Below, piece by piece: positions 34,262 to 41,980 of a stretch of 64,000 nucleotides of DNA. A program made the translations under genes and the position numbers. Position 1 is the first letter of the stretch. Each line of letters starts with the position of its first letter. Source of the stretch: CAYQEC01 sp964416425 (GTDB lineage Bacteria; Actinomycetota; Acidimicrobiia; Spongiisociales; UBA5794); the NCBI GenBank assembly GCA_964416425.1, contig CAYQEC010000001.1:155647-219646 (forward strand). Direction: 5' to 3'. The notes under the pieces were generated by a model. It was given only the letters and a program-made list of their open reading frames with translations, was not told the origin of the DNA and made no database searches.

Positions 34262-35181
34262 TCACCCTGCGGGAAGGGCGCCTTCGGCTTCGAGGATGGC
34301 CCGTGCTAGATGCTGGCGTGCCTGCGGGTCGATCTGGCTCGCCACTTCCGGGTCCGTCTCGAGATCGATGTTGAGGGCGAATACCCAGGTGTCGGCGTCA
34401 CGCTCTGCGATGCCAACCAGCCAGCCGACCTGCGGACTTCCCGACATCACCGTTCCCGTCTTGTGCGACCAGGCCCATCCGGGACCCGATTCTCGCACCA
34501 GGATGTCGCGCACCGCCCGCACCACGCTGTCGTCGAATGGGAGATCGCCGTCGACGAGGCGAGTGAGGAAGTCGATCTGCTCCAGGGCGCTGATGCGGAG
34601 ATCGCCGTCCAGCCAGAAGCGCTCGATCGGTCCGTCGATGTCACCGTTGCCGTAGTCGGCGGCGGTCACCCACTGCTGCATGGCCTCCCGCCCCACCTCG
34701 CGGGCCATGGCCGAGTAGACCCATACCGCCGACACTTCGATGGCGGTGCGGAGACTGTGGTCGCGGTTCCATACCTCGAGACCCCGATCGACGCCGTCCC
34801 ACTTCACCATGGTGTCGACGTCGGGGAGGATGCCCGTCTGGAGGATGATGAGGCTGTTGAGGATCTTGAACGTCGAGGCGGGAACGAACGGGGTCTCGGC
34901 TCGGCCCCGGTCGTGCACCTCGACCACGTCGCTCCCGATGCGGTGGAGGGCGAAGGTCCCGACCAGGCCCTCGGCTGCGAAGAAGCTCGCCCGTCGGGCC
35001 GCTCCTCGATGGCGAACTCAGGGAGGGCAGCATCGGTTCCCGTCTCGTGCTGCGCCGAGGGTGCGGCGGTGGTGTCGGGATTCGAGCCGGTCGATGGGGT
35101 CGTGCAGCCGGCGAGCAGCGACGCCGCCAAGCCAAGCCCGAGCCTCCACCCCAACATCCGTCGCGCTGTCACGGGCGCCAT
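34262..35181 (-). pseudogene. Class D beta-lactamase, split by a single frameshift
   Basis: Two frames together encode one class D (OXA-type) beta-lactamase. The first, from ATG at 35181 (or 35157), gives a lipoprotein signal ending LLAGC and a linker up to about 34990. The second, downstream, gives SFFAAEGLVGTFALHRIG and then all active-site motifs: PASTFK (Ser-x-x-Lys), SAVWVY (Ser-x-Val), YGNGDI and KTGT, plus ISALEQIDFL. The frames meet at CGACGGGCGAGC; one extra G in the GGG run would join them into a protein of about 305 residues. The second frame has no start codon upstream of 34927, which is too late. It is either a recent pseudogene or a sequencing error in a G run. Confidence 0.82.
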
Positions 35182-35237
35182 CCTACGGACGGATGCCCAA
35201 TAGTCGTCTCGCGGCGATCCCGGCCGGGACCGGCGGC

Positions 35238-35816
35238 TCAGCGGCCGGCGGCGGCCGGTGCCGGGCGACGGACCTGGGAACGGCTGAGGGCGCGCTTGCC
35301 CACCAGGATCCGGTACAGCGTGAGGAAGGTGACCGCGACGATGCTGCCGATCGTTGCCGTCACATACGCCGGGTTGGAGGCGTCGGTGCCGGCGGTGGCG
35401 CCATGGAGCGCCGCCATCCAGAACAGCACGTAGCTGGTGAGGTGAACGGCGTGCCAGGCCTTGCGCGGCAGGTGCTTCATCATGAGCGAGGTGACCTCGA
35501 CCGCCACGAGCAGGTAGAACGCCACGACGCCCCACGCCACCGCTCCGGTGCGCCAGGTCGTGGCGAACGGCACCAGGAGGTCGGCGACGCCGAAGTGCAC
35601 GTAGTTGTCGGCGACGAGGCCCGCCAGGTGCATGCCCACGAAGACCACGGTGATGCCACCCAGGTAGCGGTGCAGGTCGAGCAGCCAGCGCGGGCTGGGC
35701 TTGCGGTCGAGCAGGCGGGTCGACAGCAGCAGTCCCCAGATGACCGAGAGCGAGGCGAGCCCCCAGGCCACGATGCCGCTGGAGCGGGCGACGTACCACC
35801 AGAACTGCGAACTCAT
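35238..35816 (-). CDS. Ferric-reductase-like transmembrane protein (haem-binding)
   Basis: A 192-residue membrane protein with about six helices and conserved histidines in pairs: LHRYLGGITVVFVGMHLAG and AWHAVHLTSY, then LHG, which can hold b-type haems as in ferric reductase and MsrQ-like domains. It has no NAD- or FAD-binding extension. ATG at 35816 overlaps the apbE stop as ATGA, so it is coupled to the FMN transferase gene. In many actinobacteria such a protein works with an FMN-binding exported protein flavinylated by ApbE. No such partner with a recognisable FMN domain is present here. Confidence 0.86.
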   Translation of the reverse strand: MSSQFWWYVARSSGIVAWGLASLSVIWGLLLSTRLLDRKPSPRWLLDLHRYLGGITVVFVGMHLAGLVADNYVHFGVADLLVPFATTWRTGAVAWGVVAFYLLVAVEVTSLMMKHLPRKAWHAVHLTSYVLFWMAALHGATAGTDASNPAYVTATIGSIVAVTFLTLYRILVGKRALSRSQVRRPAPAAAGR

Positions 35817-36706
35817 GCCGCCACCTGCCCGAACCCGGCGCTGCAGCGGACTCGCCCGTCGCCGGCGACGACGACCGCTTCGGCGTTGATCAGGCCCTCG
35901 AGACCGGAGGCGAACACGACTTTCGTCATGGCTTCCGCCCACCAACCTTCGGAGGCGACGGTGGTCACGGTGGCCACGTCGCCCCCGAAGGAGGCACCCG
36001 ACCTCGGATCGATGAGATGGTGCACCGTCTCGCCGCCGCGCACCCAGCTGCGTCGCAGCCGGCTGCTGGTGGCCACGGCACCGTCGGTGAGGTGGACGCG
36101 CGTCAATTCGGCGGGCGGATCGAACGGATCATCGACCCCGATCGACCACACCGCACCGCGGGGCGGCCGGCCGGCGACCCGGACGTCGCCGCCCAGGCTC
36201 ACCATGGCTCCGGCGGCGCCGACGGCGAGCAGCTCGCGGACGACGATGTCGGCGGCGAGGCCCTTGCCGATGCCCCCGGGATCGATGGTGACGCCGCCGG
36301 GGAGCAGGACCGACGAGGTGGCCGGATCGGTCTCGATCCCGCCACATCCGGGGGCGGGCATGAGGACCGGCGGGGCGGCGTCGGCGGAGGCGTCGATCAG
36401 CTCGAAGCTGCGGTCGTAGCCGCTCGCCAGCAGGGAAGACAGCACGGTGGGGTCGAATGCCCCCCCGGTCACCTGCCAGGCATACACCGCCCGGGTGATC
36501 AGGTCGTAGGTCTCCGGCGATACCGCGATCGGCCGGCCCGGCATGCCGTTCAGCAGCGACAGCTCACTGTCGGGCCGGAACCGGCTCCAACGCGCCTCGA
36601 GATCCTCGATCCGCTCCACGGCGGCGGTGGCGAGCGCCTCGGCCCCGCCGACGACCAGCAGATGGGCGTCGCAGCCCATGGCCCGGAAGCGGCGTTCAGC
36701 TTCCAC
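35813..36706 (-). CDS. apbE: FAD:protein FMN transferase (ApbE)
   Basis: ApbE attaches FMN covalently to a Thr or Ser of exported redox proteins. The 297-residue protein carries the family motifs MGCDAHLLV, DPGGIGKGLAADIVV, MVSLGGDVRVAG, HHLIDPRSGAS and AEAMTKVVFASG. No lipobox is obvious, so it may act on the inner side or need an unusual export signal. It overlaps the gene for a small membrane protein upstream by 11 bases and the ferric-reductase-like gene downstream by 4. The target protein is not evident in the window. Confidence 0.93.
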   Translation of the reverse strand: MEAERRFRAMGCDAHLLVVGGAEALATAAVERIEDLEARWSRFRPDSELSLLNGMPGRPIAVSPETYDLITRAVYAWQVTGGAFDPTVLSSLLASGYDRSFELIDASADAAPPVLMPAPGCGGIETDPATSSVLLPGGVTIDPGGIGKGLAADIVVRELLAVGAAGAMVSLGGDVRVAGRPPRGAVWSIGVDDPFDPPAELTRVHLTDGAVATSSRLRRSWVRGGETVHHLIDPRSGASFGGDVATVTTVASEGWWAEAMTKVVFASGLEGLINAEAVVVAGDGRVRCSAGFGQVAA

Positions 36707-37154
36707 GGCTGCGGGTGACCGGCTTCGGCGCCGGGGCGACGGCGGTCGGTTGGGGATCGACGGGCGGCGGGGTCGTCACGTTGGTCACCGGGTTGGCCTG
36801 GCGCAGGGTGGCGGCCCCGCCGCTGGAGGGAACTCGCACGAACCTGAGGTGGACCACCCCGTCCTGCGGGGCCGGCAGCGCCGGGATGGTGACCGGGTCC
36901 GGGGCGGGCGCCGGGGCCGCCGAGCCGGCCTGCACGGCCGCCTGGGTCCACATCGAGGAGACGAGCAGGGTGGCGCCGGCGACGCTGCCGCTCAGTGTCA
37001 GCATCCGGCTGCGGCGGGCGACATGCTGCTTCGGGACGCCGCGGGACGGCGGCTTCCGGCCCACCACGACCGGGGCGTCGGTTCCCCGGCCGGCCGCGGG
37101 CGCGGATCGGCGCTGCTGCAACTGCTCGATGCGGCGCCGCTGCTCCTCAGTCAT
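36696..37154 (-). CDS. Small single-pass membrane protein, unknown
   Basis: A 152-residue protein I do not recognise. It has a charged N-terminus (EEQRRRIEQLQQRR, probably helical), one hydrophobic segment at about residues 50-68 (MLTLSGSVAGATLLVSSMW) and an outer part rich in Pro and Ala with a short beta-like core, GVVHLRFVRVPSSGG. The hydrophobic segment contains SVAGAT, which looks slightly like the ApbE acceptor motif but lacks its Asp and lies in the membrane. It overlaps both neighbours, so it belongs to the apbE operon and may be part of the same redox complex. Confidence 0.65.
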   Translation of the reverse strand: MTEEQRRRIEQLQQRRSAPAAGRGTDAPVVVGRKPPSRGVPKQHVARRSRMLTLSGSVAGATLLVSSMWTQAAVQAGSAAPAPAPDPVTIPALPAPQDGVVHLRFVRVPSSGGAATLRQANPVTNVTTPPPVDPQPTAVAPAPKPVTRSRGS

Positions 37155-37512
37155 CGTCTTCGGCTCCCTCGTATTGCTCGTGCTCCCACCCGTCGTCCTC
37201 GTGACCTTCCTGCTCGTACTGGTCGTCCTCGTAGGAGACCGGGACGGCATCGGAGACGGTGGCCGTCGGAACGGTGGTCACCGGCGCCGGGTCGGCGGGC
37301 AAGGTGGAATCCGGAACGTAGATGGTCACGTAGCGGTCGGGAGCGGGGGCGAAGGTCGTGGTCGTCTCGACCTGGTCGGGAGCGAGGGTCCCGACCCCGT
37401 CCCCGGGCGGCTGCCGGAGCAGGCCGAGGTTCACCACGAGAGCCGAGGCGGCGGCCACCACGGTCAGCGCCGCGGCACCGGCCGAAGAGACGAAGGCTTG
37501 GCGGATCCTCAT
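37147..37512 (-). CDS. Small exported or membrane protein with acidic tail, unknown
   Basis: A 121-residue protein without known family. A basic start (MRIRQAF), a hydrophobic stretch at about 12-32 (GAAALTVVAAASALVVNLGL), a Thr/Pro-rich region with RYVTIYVPDS, and a very acidic end (EQEGHEDDGWEHEQYEG). The acidic His-containing tail could bind metal ions such as iron. It is the first gene of the unit leading to apbE and the ferric-reductase-like protein, overlapping the next gene by 8 bases. Only the position and membrane topology hint at function. Confidence 0.6.
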   Translation of the reverse strand: MRIRQAFVSSAGAAALTVVAAASALVVNLGLLRQPPGDGVGTLAPDQVETTTTFAPAPDRYVTIYVPDSTLPADPAPVTTVPTATVSDAVPVSYEDDQYEQEGHEDDGWEHEQYEGAEDDD

Positions 37513-37589
37513 GGAACTGGCTCCTTGGGTCGGGTCTTGATCCTGCCACTCACCGTAGAGTGGGCCGGTACAGCACTCGATCCGGCTCG

Positions 37590-37611
37590 GGCAAAGGTTC
37601 GGCAAAGATTC
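37590..37611 (+). promoter_or_regulatory. Tandem 11-bp repeats, candidate response-regulator site
   Basis: GGCAAAGGTTC (37590-37600) is followed at once by GGCAAAGATTC (37601-37611), a direct repeat with one mismatch and an 11-bp period. OmpR-family regulators usually bind such tandem repeats. An inverted repeat GGTTCGG-N8-CCGAACC (37596-37617) overlaps it. The site is 32 bp before the response-regulator ATG and lies between it and the divergent apbE unit, so it could serve autoregulation or control both. Confidence 0.5.
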
Positions 37612-37643
37612 CGAACCGCCCTCGGGGCCCGTTGGGACGCCAC

Positions 37644-38309
37644 ATGGACCTGCTGGTCGTCGAGGACGACGACGCGATCGCCGAACCTCTCGTCGACGGT
37701 CTCCGTCGCGAGGGGTTCGAGCCCCGGCGCGTCTCGACCGGCCGGGCCGCCCTCGAGACGGAGCCCGGCGACTTGGTGTTGCTCGACCTCGGGCTCCCCG
37801 ACATCGACGGCAAGGACGTGTGCCGGGAGCTGCGGCAACGCTCCCAGGTGCCGATCATCGTCATCACCGCCCGGGGCGACGAGGTCGACCGGGTGGTGTT
37901 GCTCGAGCTCGGCGCCGACGACTACGTCGTCAAGCCGTTCGGATTCCGGGAGCTGGTGGCGCGCATCCGCGCCGTGCTGCGGCGCACCACCGGCAGCGCC
38001 GCCGAGGATCCTTCCGGGGCCGTCGAGCTCGCCGCCCTGGCGATCGACCGCCGGGCGCGGCGGGTCACGTTGGAGGGCCGGGAGCTGCAGCTCACCCCCA
38101 AGGAGTACGACCTGCTCGCCTTGCTCGCCTCCGAGCCGGGGGCGGTGTTCACCCGCGAGGAGATCATGAGCGAGGTGTGGGACGAGCACTGGTACGGCCC
38201 CACCAAGACCCTCGACGTCCACATGGCCTCGCTCCGCAAGAAACTGGGGGACCCCCGCTGGATCACCACGATCCGGGGCGTCGGGTTCCGCCTCGAGGAA
38301 CCGGGATGA
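37644..38309 (+). CDS. OmpR-family response regulator
   Basis: A 221-residue DNA-binding response regulator. The receiver domain has acidic residues at 8-10 (VVEDDD), the phosphorylation site Asp48 in LLDLGLPD, the conserved Thr/Ala region ITARG and the Lys in DYVVKPFGF. A winged-helix effector domain follows (ELQLTPKEYDLLALL, TLDVHMASLRKKL, TIRGVGFRLE). ATG at 37644 is the natural start although the frame is open upstream. It overlaps the histidine kinase gene as ATGA. The divergent apbE cluster is a plausible target. Confidence 0.95.
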   Translation: MDLLVVEDDDAIAEPLVDGLRREGFEPRRVSTGRAALETEPGDLVLLDLGLPDIDGKDVCRELRQRSQVPIIVITARGDEVDRVVLLELGADDYVVKPFGFRELVARIRAVLRRTTGSAAEDPSGAVELAALAIDRRARRVTLEGRELQLTPKEYDLLALLASEPGAVFTREEIMSEVWDEHWYGPTKTLDVHMASLRKKLGDPRWITTIRGVGFRLEEPG

Positions 38310-39691
38310 CACGGCGCCTCCTCGGCACCTACCTCACCATCACCGGGTTCGTCCTGGTCGTCCTCATCATCCCGCTCGGGCGAACCTTTGCCGCCAGGGA
38401 GGAGGACCGGCTCATCTCCGCCATCGAGCGGGACGCCACCGTGGTCGCCAGCATGTCGGAGGAGGCCCTCGAGGACGGGACGTCACTGGGCCTCGACGGG
38501 CTCCTGCAGCGCTACGCGATCGATCCGGGAGGCAGGATCGTCATTGTCGACGCAAGGGGTATCAGCGTGGCGGACTCCGACAATCTCGGCGGACCACCCC
38601 GCGACTTCGCCACCAGACCCGAGTTCGTCCAAGCCCTCGCCGGAAGGGTCGACCGCGGCATCCGATCCTCCGAGACCCTCGGGAGGGACCTGATCTACGT
38701 GGCCGTCCCCACCGGATCGGGGGGCAGCATCGTGGGCGCGGTCCGCATCACCTACCCGGCGACCACGCTGCAGGATTCGGTGCGCGACAACTGGCTGCGG
38801 CTGGGCGTGCTCTCGCTGGTGGTGCTGGCGGCGGTCACCCTCGTCGGGTTCGCCCTGGCGCGGAGCGTGACCCGGCCGGTGCGGGCCCTGGAGCGGACGG
38901 CGGCGAGCCTGTCGGCGGGTGACCTGTCGGCGAGGGTGACGGTCTCCGGACCACCCGAGATCAAGGAGCTGGGCCGCACCTTCAACGAGACGGCCGACCG
39001 GCTCCAGGCCTTGATCGACTCCCAGCGTGGCTTCGTCGCCGATGCCTCCCATCAGCTCCGCACTCCGTTGACCGCGCTCCGCCTCCGCCTCGAGAACCTG
39101 CGGTACGCGGTGGACGCCGAGGATCTGTCGGCGGTGGAGGCGGCCCTCTCCGAGACCGGCCGCCTCACCCGGCTCGTCGACGGGTTGCTCGCCCTGGCCC
39201 GGGCCGAGGCTCAGCACGCCCCGGGGGAGGTGGTCGACCTCGCCACGATCGCGGCGGGCCGCACCGAGGTGTGGGAGCCGCTCGCCTCCGACGGGGGTGT
39301 CACGATCGCCACCGAGCTGCCGGCGGCCGCCCCGGCCCGGATGGTGCCCGGCGCCACCGAGCAGATCCTCGACAACCTGATCTCCAACGCTCTCGACGCC
39401 ACCCCGGAGGGGAAGCGGATCACGATTGCGGTCGTCCCCGCCGGGGACCTGTGGGAGCTCCACGTGTCGGACGAGGGCCCCGGGATGAGTGACGAGCAGC
39501 GGGCCGGCGCCTTCGACCGGTTCGCCTCGGGGAAGGCGGGAAGGGGAACCGGGCTCGGTCTCAGCATCGTTCGCCAGCTCGCCCGTTCCGGCGGTGGGGA
39601 CGCCCGCCTCCTGCCGTCCCCCAGCGGGGGCCTCGACGCCGTGGTGTCGCTCCCGGCGGCCACCGGCCCGGCACCGGCACCGGGAGACTGA
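38306..39691 (+). CDS. Sensor histidine kinase
   Basis: A 461-residue membrane kinase. One membrane helix lies at about residues 5-25 and another at about 168-190, enclosing an extracytoplasmic sensor domain of about 140 residues. A HAMP domain follows, then the phosphoacceptor His249 in DASHQLRTPLTALRLRLE, and an ATPase domain with N box DNLISNALDAT, G1 DEGPGM and G2 GRGTGLGLSIV. All catalytic boxes are intact. It is coupled to the response regulator. The signal is unknown; proximity to a redox or metal cluster suggests an envelope or iron cue. Confidence 0.95.
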   Translation: MTRRLLGTYLTITGFVLVVLIIPLGRTFAAREEDRLISAIERDATVVASMSEEALEDGTSLGLDGLLQRYAIDPGGRIVIVDARGISVADSDNLGGPPRDFATRPEFVQALAGRVDRGIRSSETLGRDLIYVAVPTGSGGSIVGAVRITYPATTLQDSVRDNWLRLGVLSLVVLAAVTLVGFALARSVTRPVRALERTAASLSAGDLSARVTVSGPPEIKELGRTFNETADRLQALIDSQRGFVADASHQLRTPLTALRLRLENLRYAVDAEDLSAVEAALSETGRLTRLVDGLLALARAEAQHAPGEVVDLATIAAGRTEVWEPLASDGGVTIATELPAAAPARMVPGATEQILDNLISNALDATPEGKRITIAVVPAGDLWELHVSDEGPGMSDEQRAGAFDRFASGKAGRGTGLGLSIVRQLARSGGGDARLLPSPSGGLDAVVSLPAATGPAPAPGD

Positions 39692-39719
39692 GGGCGGGGC
39701 GGCACGACCCCGAACGCGG

Positions 39720-39748
39720 CGAGAACCCCTGCGGGGCAAGGGTTCTCG
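39720..39748. terminator. Hairpin between the kinase gene and tRNA-Ala
   Basis: CGAGAACCC (39720-39728) and GGGTTCTCG (39740-39748) form a perfect 9-bp stem around an 11-nt loop. It lies 29 bp after the kinase stop and just past the 3' end of the convergent tRNA gene, so it could end transcription from both sides. There is no U-rich tail. Confidence 0.55.
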
Positions 39749-39753
39749 TGGAG

Positions 39754-39827
39754 TGGAGGTGACGGGATTTGAACCCGTGACCCCTTCGTTGCGAACGAAG
39801 TGCTCTGCCGAACTGAGCTACACCCCC
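39754..39827 (-). tRNA. tRNA-Ala (anticodon CGC)
   Basis: A 74-nt cloverleaf on the minus strand. The acceptor GGGGGTG pairs with CACCTCC (one G-T pair), the D arm begins GCTC and closes GAGC, the anticodon stem CTTCG/CGAAG bears the loop TTCGCAA with CGC at 34-36, and the T arm ACGGG/CCCGT holds TTCAAAT. The discriminator is A and CCA is not encoded. It reads GCG codons. The translin-like gene lies 22 bp upstream in the same direction. Confidence 0.95.
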
Positions 39828-39849
39828 GGGAGCAGGGAAGTGTAGCCCG

Positions 39850-40479
39850 TCAGTCCTGCTGTTCGAGCCGGGCCTGCAGCCGTTCCTGCACGATGGTGGT
39901 GGTGAGATCGGCCCGGCTCCGCTCGATCAGGGCACGAGCCACGTCGGTGGTGCGGCGCAGCCCGGCGGTCATCCCATCGGGGTAGTCGAGCGAGGTGAGC
40001 AGATCATGGATCGTCTCCATCGCGTGGAACGTCTGCTCGGCCTCCGCCAGCTGCCCGGTGCGGAGCTGGTCGAGGAGGCGACGGCGCAGCTCCCCGACCG
40101 CCTCCCCGAGGCCCTTCAGGTAAGGCACGGCGTGCAGACCGAGCGCATCCGGCAGCGGCAGCGGCTCGGCGGCGAGCAAGGCGGCGGTCAGCTCCGCCTC
40201 GGCGAACTCCTTCACCGCGTCGTAGAAGAACCCGGCGTAGTAGATGTCGAGATGGCCCTGCAGCGGTTCCTCGGCCTCGGCGATCAGGGTGCGGGCCTCG
40301 ACCAGCAGCTCCTCGGCGGTGGCCGGATCGTTGCGGTGCAGGGCCCGGATGGCGTTGGCGGACTGGCGGATGATCTTGCGGCAGTTCTTCAGCGCCAGCT
40401 CGCGGGCCTCGTACTTGCCGTCGAGCTCCTCGCGCACGGCAGCTTCGAGTGCGTCGAGGTTGAGATGCGCCTCAGGCAT
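39850..40479 (-). CDS. Translin family protein
   Basis: A 209-residue, largely helical protein that matches the translin family found in archaea and some bacteria: EARELALKNCRKIIRQSANAI near the start, AGFFYDAVKEFAEAELTAALL, a GLGEAVGELRRRLLDQL segment and LDYPDGMTAGLRRTTDVARA near the end. Eukaryotic translin and TRAX form C3PO, an RNA-processing nuclease that also trims tRNA precursors; in translin itself the catalytic acids are missing, and bacterial members are hardly studied. ATG at 40479 is preferred over a start 16 codons upstream. It is followed by tRNA-Ala on the same strand. Some databases label such proteins as haloacid dehalogenases, which the sequence does not support. Confidence 0.8.
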   Translation of the reverse strand: MPEAHLNLDALEAAVREELDGKYEARELALKNCRKIIRQSANAIRALHRNDPATAEELLVEARTLIAEAEEPLQGHLDIYYAGFFYDAVKEFAEAELTAALLAAEPLPLPDALGLHAVPYLKGLGEAVGELRRRLLDQLRTGQLAEAEQTFHAMETIHDLLTSLDYPDGMTAGLRRTTDVARALIERSRADLTTTIVQERLQARLEQQD

Positions 40480-40510
40480 CGTCCGGTCGCTCAGCCGGCG
40501 AACCGGCGGG

Positions 40511-40951
40511 TCAGCCGGCGACGACACGAACCGTGGGCTCCGGCTCGGGCACCGTCACCACTCGGTCGCGGTGCGCCCGCAGCGAGAGCACCCGGCCCAT
40601 GCTGCTGTTCCGCTGCCCGGCGTTGAGGAGCAGGGACACGTACCCGCCGAGAGCGAGGTCGAACAGCAGCGTCGCGCCCAGCCAGACCATGCTGTCGCGC
40701 CAGATCGCCACGCCGAGGGTGGCGAGGGCGCCGAAGGCGAGGGAGTAGAGCACGCGGCGGCGCCGGTCCTGCACCTGGCGCCGCAACATCACGTCGCGGG
40801 CGCTGTTACCGGCGACGGAGGCCAGCAAGGCGGTGGAACGGGCGAAGCTCCGCGTGGAGTTGATGGGAGCCCGTTGACGGTTCTCGACAAACGAAGGCAG
40901 CAGGAATGCTGCCCAAATCCCCCCGATCAGCACAAAAGCGAGGATTTCCAT
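40511..40951 (-). CDS. GlpR/SepX-like divisome membrane protein
   Basis: A 146-residue protein with one N-terminal membrane helix (ILAFVLIGGIWAAFLLPSF), a basic cytoplasmic loop (NSTRSFARSTALLAS and DVMLRRQVQDRRRRVL) and two further helices. The layout and the motif IGGIWAAFLLPSFVENRQ resemble SepX of Streptomyces and GlpR of corynebacteria, which tie FtsZ-associated proteins to the membrane; GlpR binds the MoeA-like protein Glp. moeA lies 1 kb away in the same direction. The long disordered loop of SepX is much shorter here. The assignment is from remembered pattern similarity and context. Confidence 0.6.
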   Translation of the reverse strand: MEILAFVLIGGIWAAFLLPSFVENRQRAPINSTRSFARSTALLASVAGNSARDVMLRRQVQDRRRRVLYSLAFGALATLGVAIWRDSMVWLGATLLFDLALGGYVSLLLNAGQRNSSMGRVLSLRAHRDRVVTVPEPEPTVRVVAG

Positions 40952-40962
40952 CTGTTCCCTTA

Positions 40963-40979
40963 CTCAGTTCGCAACTGAG
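40963..40979. promoter_or_regulatory. Perfect 7-bp palindrome upstream of the GlpR-like gene
   Basis: CTCAGTT-CGC-AACTGAG forms a 7-bp inverted repeat with a 3-nt centre. It lies 12 bp before the GlpR-like start codon and 46 bp after the moaB stop. It could be an operator or a short hairpin separating the two units. It has no U tail, so a terminator role is doubtful. Confidence 0.4.
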
Positions 40980-41024
40980 AGTAGGCGTCCAGGTTCCGCG
41001 GTCAAAGGACCGCCTCGCCGTCCC

Positions 41025-41513
41025 TCACGAGTGATCTGCATTGTGGTCTGATTGCGCCGCTATCACCAACTCGACGCCGTGCATGAGCGCCGGACCGATC
41101 ACTGCCAGCGACTCCTCGACGCCACGGACCGAACCCGGGAGGTTGATGATCAGCGTCCGGGACGCGATGCCGGCCACGCCGCGGGACAGCATGGCGAAGG
41201 GGTTCTCGGCGCAGGCGGCGGAGCGCATCGCCTCAGCGAGTCCCGGCGCCCGGCGCTGCACGACCAGGGTGGTGGCCTCCGGGGTGAGATCGCGGGGGGA
41301 GAATCCGGTGCCGCCGGTGGTGACGATCAGCGACACCTCGTCGATGAGCATGCGGAGGGCGTCCCGCACCGACTCGACCCCGTCCGGCACCACGCGCTGC
41401 TCGCTCACCTGGAAGCCGATCTCCTCCAGCGCCGCGACCGCCGCCGGTCCCGACTCGTCTTCGGCCTCACCGCGCGTCACCCGGTCGCTCACCGTGATCA
41501 CCGCAGCTTTCAT
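41025..41513 (-). CDS. moaB: Molybdenum cofactor protein MoaB/MogA
   Basis: A 162-residue MogA/MoaB protein that adenylylates molybdopterin before molybdate insertion. Motifs are AAVITVSDRVTRGEAEDESG, the TTGGTGFSPRDLTPEAT loop and GVAGIASRTLIINLPGS. ATG at 41513 overlaps the moaC stop as ATGA. It is the last gene of plsY-moeA-moaC-moaB. An upstream extension within moaC is an artefact. Confidence 0.94.
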   Translation of the reverse strand: MKAAVITVSDRVTRGEAEDESGPAAVAALEEIGFQVSEQRVVPDGVESVRDALRMLIDEVSLIVTTGGTGFSPRDLTPEATTLVVQRRAPGLAEAMRSAACAENPFAMLSRGVAGIASRTLIINLPGSVRGVEESLAVIGPALMHGVELVIAAQSDHNADHS

Positions 41514-41980
41514 CTCCGCCACCTCCCCGAGCGTCCACCGCTCTTCTCGAGCAATCGCACCGGCCCGATCTCGGCACCCCGATCCAGGCCTTTCACCATG
41601 TCGTAGAGCGTGACCGCTCCCAACGCCGCCGCCGTCATCGCCTCCATCTCGACACCCGTCCTCGCCTGGGTACGCGCCGTCACCTCGACCCGGGCGCCGG
41701 TGTCGATCGGTTCGATCGCCACCTCGACGGCGTCGAGGGGAATCGGATGGCACAACGGCACCAGCGACGACGTCTGCTTCGCCCCCATGATGGCCGCAAC
41801 CCGGGCCACCGCCACGGCATCTCCCTTGGGGAGGTCGCCGGCGAAGAGCCGGTCCCGCACCGCCGGGGTGAGAGTGATGACCGCCTCGGCGACCGCCACC
41901 CGCACCGTCGGCTCCTTGCCGCCGACGTCGACCATCCGGGCCCGGCCCTGCTCGTCGAGGTGGGTCAGGTCGTCATCCAC
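41510..41980 (-). CDS. moaC: Cyclic pyranopterin monophosphate synthase MoaC
   Basis: MoaC completes the first step of molybdenum cofactor synthesis together with MoaA. The 156-residue protein has the family motifs MVDVGGKEPTVRVA, KGDAVAVARVAAIMGAKQTS, LVPLCHPIPLDAV and VEMEAMTAAALGAVTLYDM. GTG at 41980 follows GGGAGGAGG by six bases. It overlaps the ends of moeA (8 bases) and moaB. moaA, moaD and moaE are not in the window. Confidence 0.96.
   Translation of the reverse strand: MDDDLTHLDEQGRARMVDVGGKEPTVRVAVAEAVITLTPAVRDRLFAGDLPKGDAVAVARVAAIMGAKQTSSLVPLCHPIPLDAVEVAIEPIDTGARVEVTARTQARTGVEMEAMTAAALGAVTLYDMVKGLDRGAEIGPVRLLEKSGGRSGRWRR

Noticed and set aside
36820..37010. A flavin-acceptor motif in the small membrane protein beside apbE
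   Set aside because: SVAGAT resembles the end of the ApbE target motif, but the essential Asp and the Thr/Ser-Gly context are missing and it lies inside a membrane helix.
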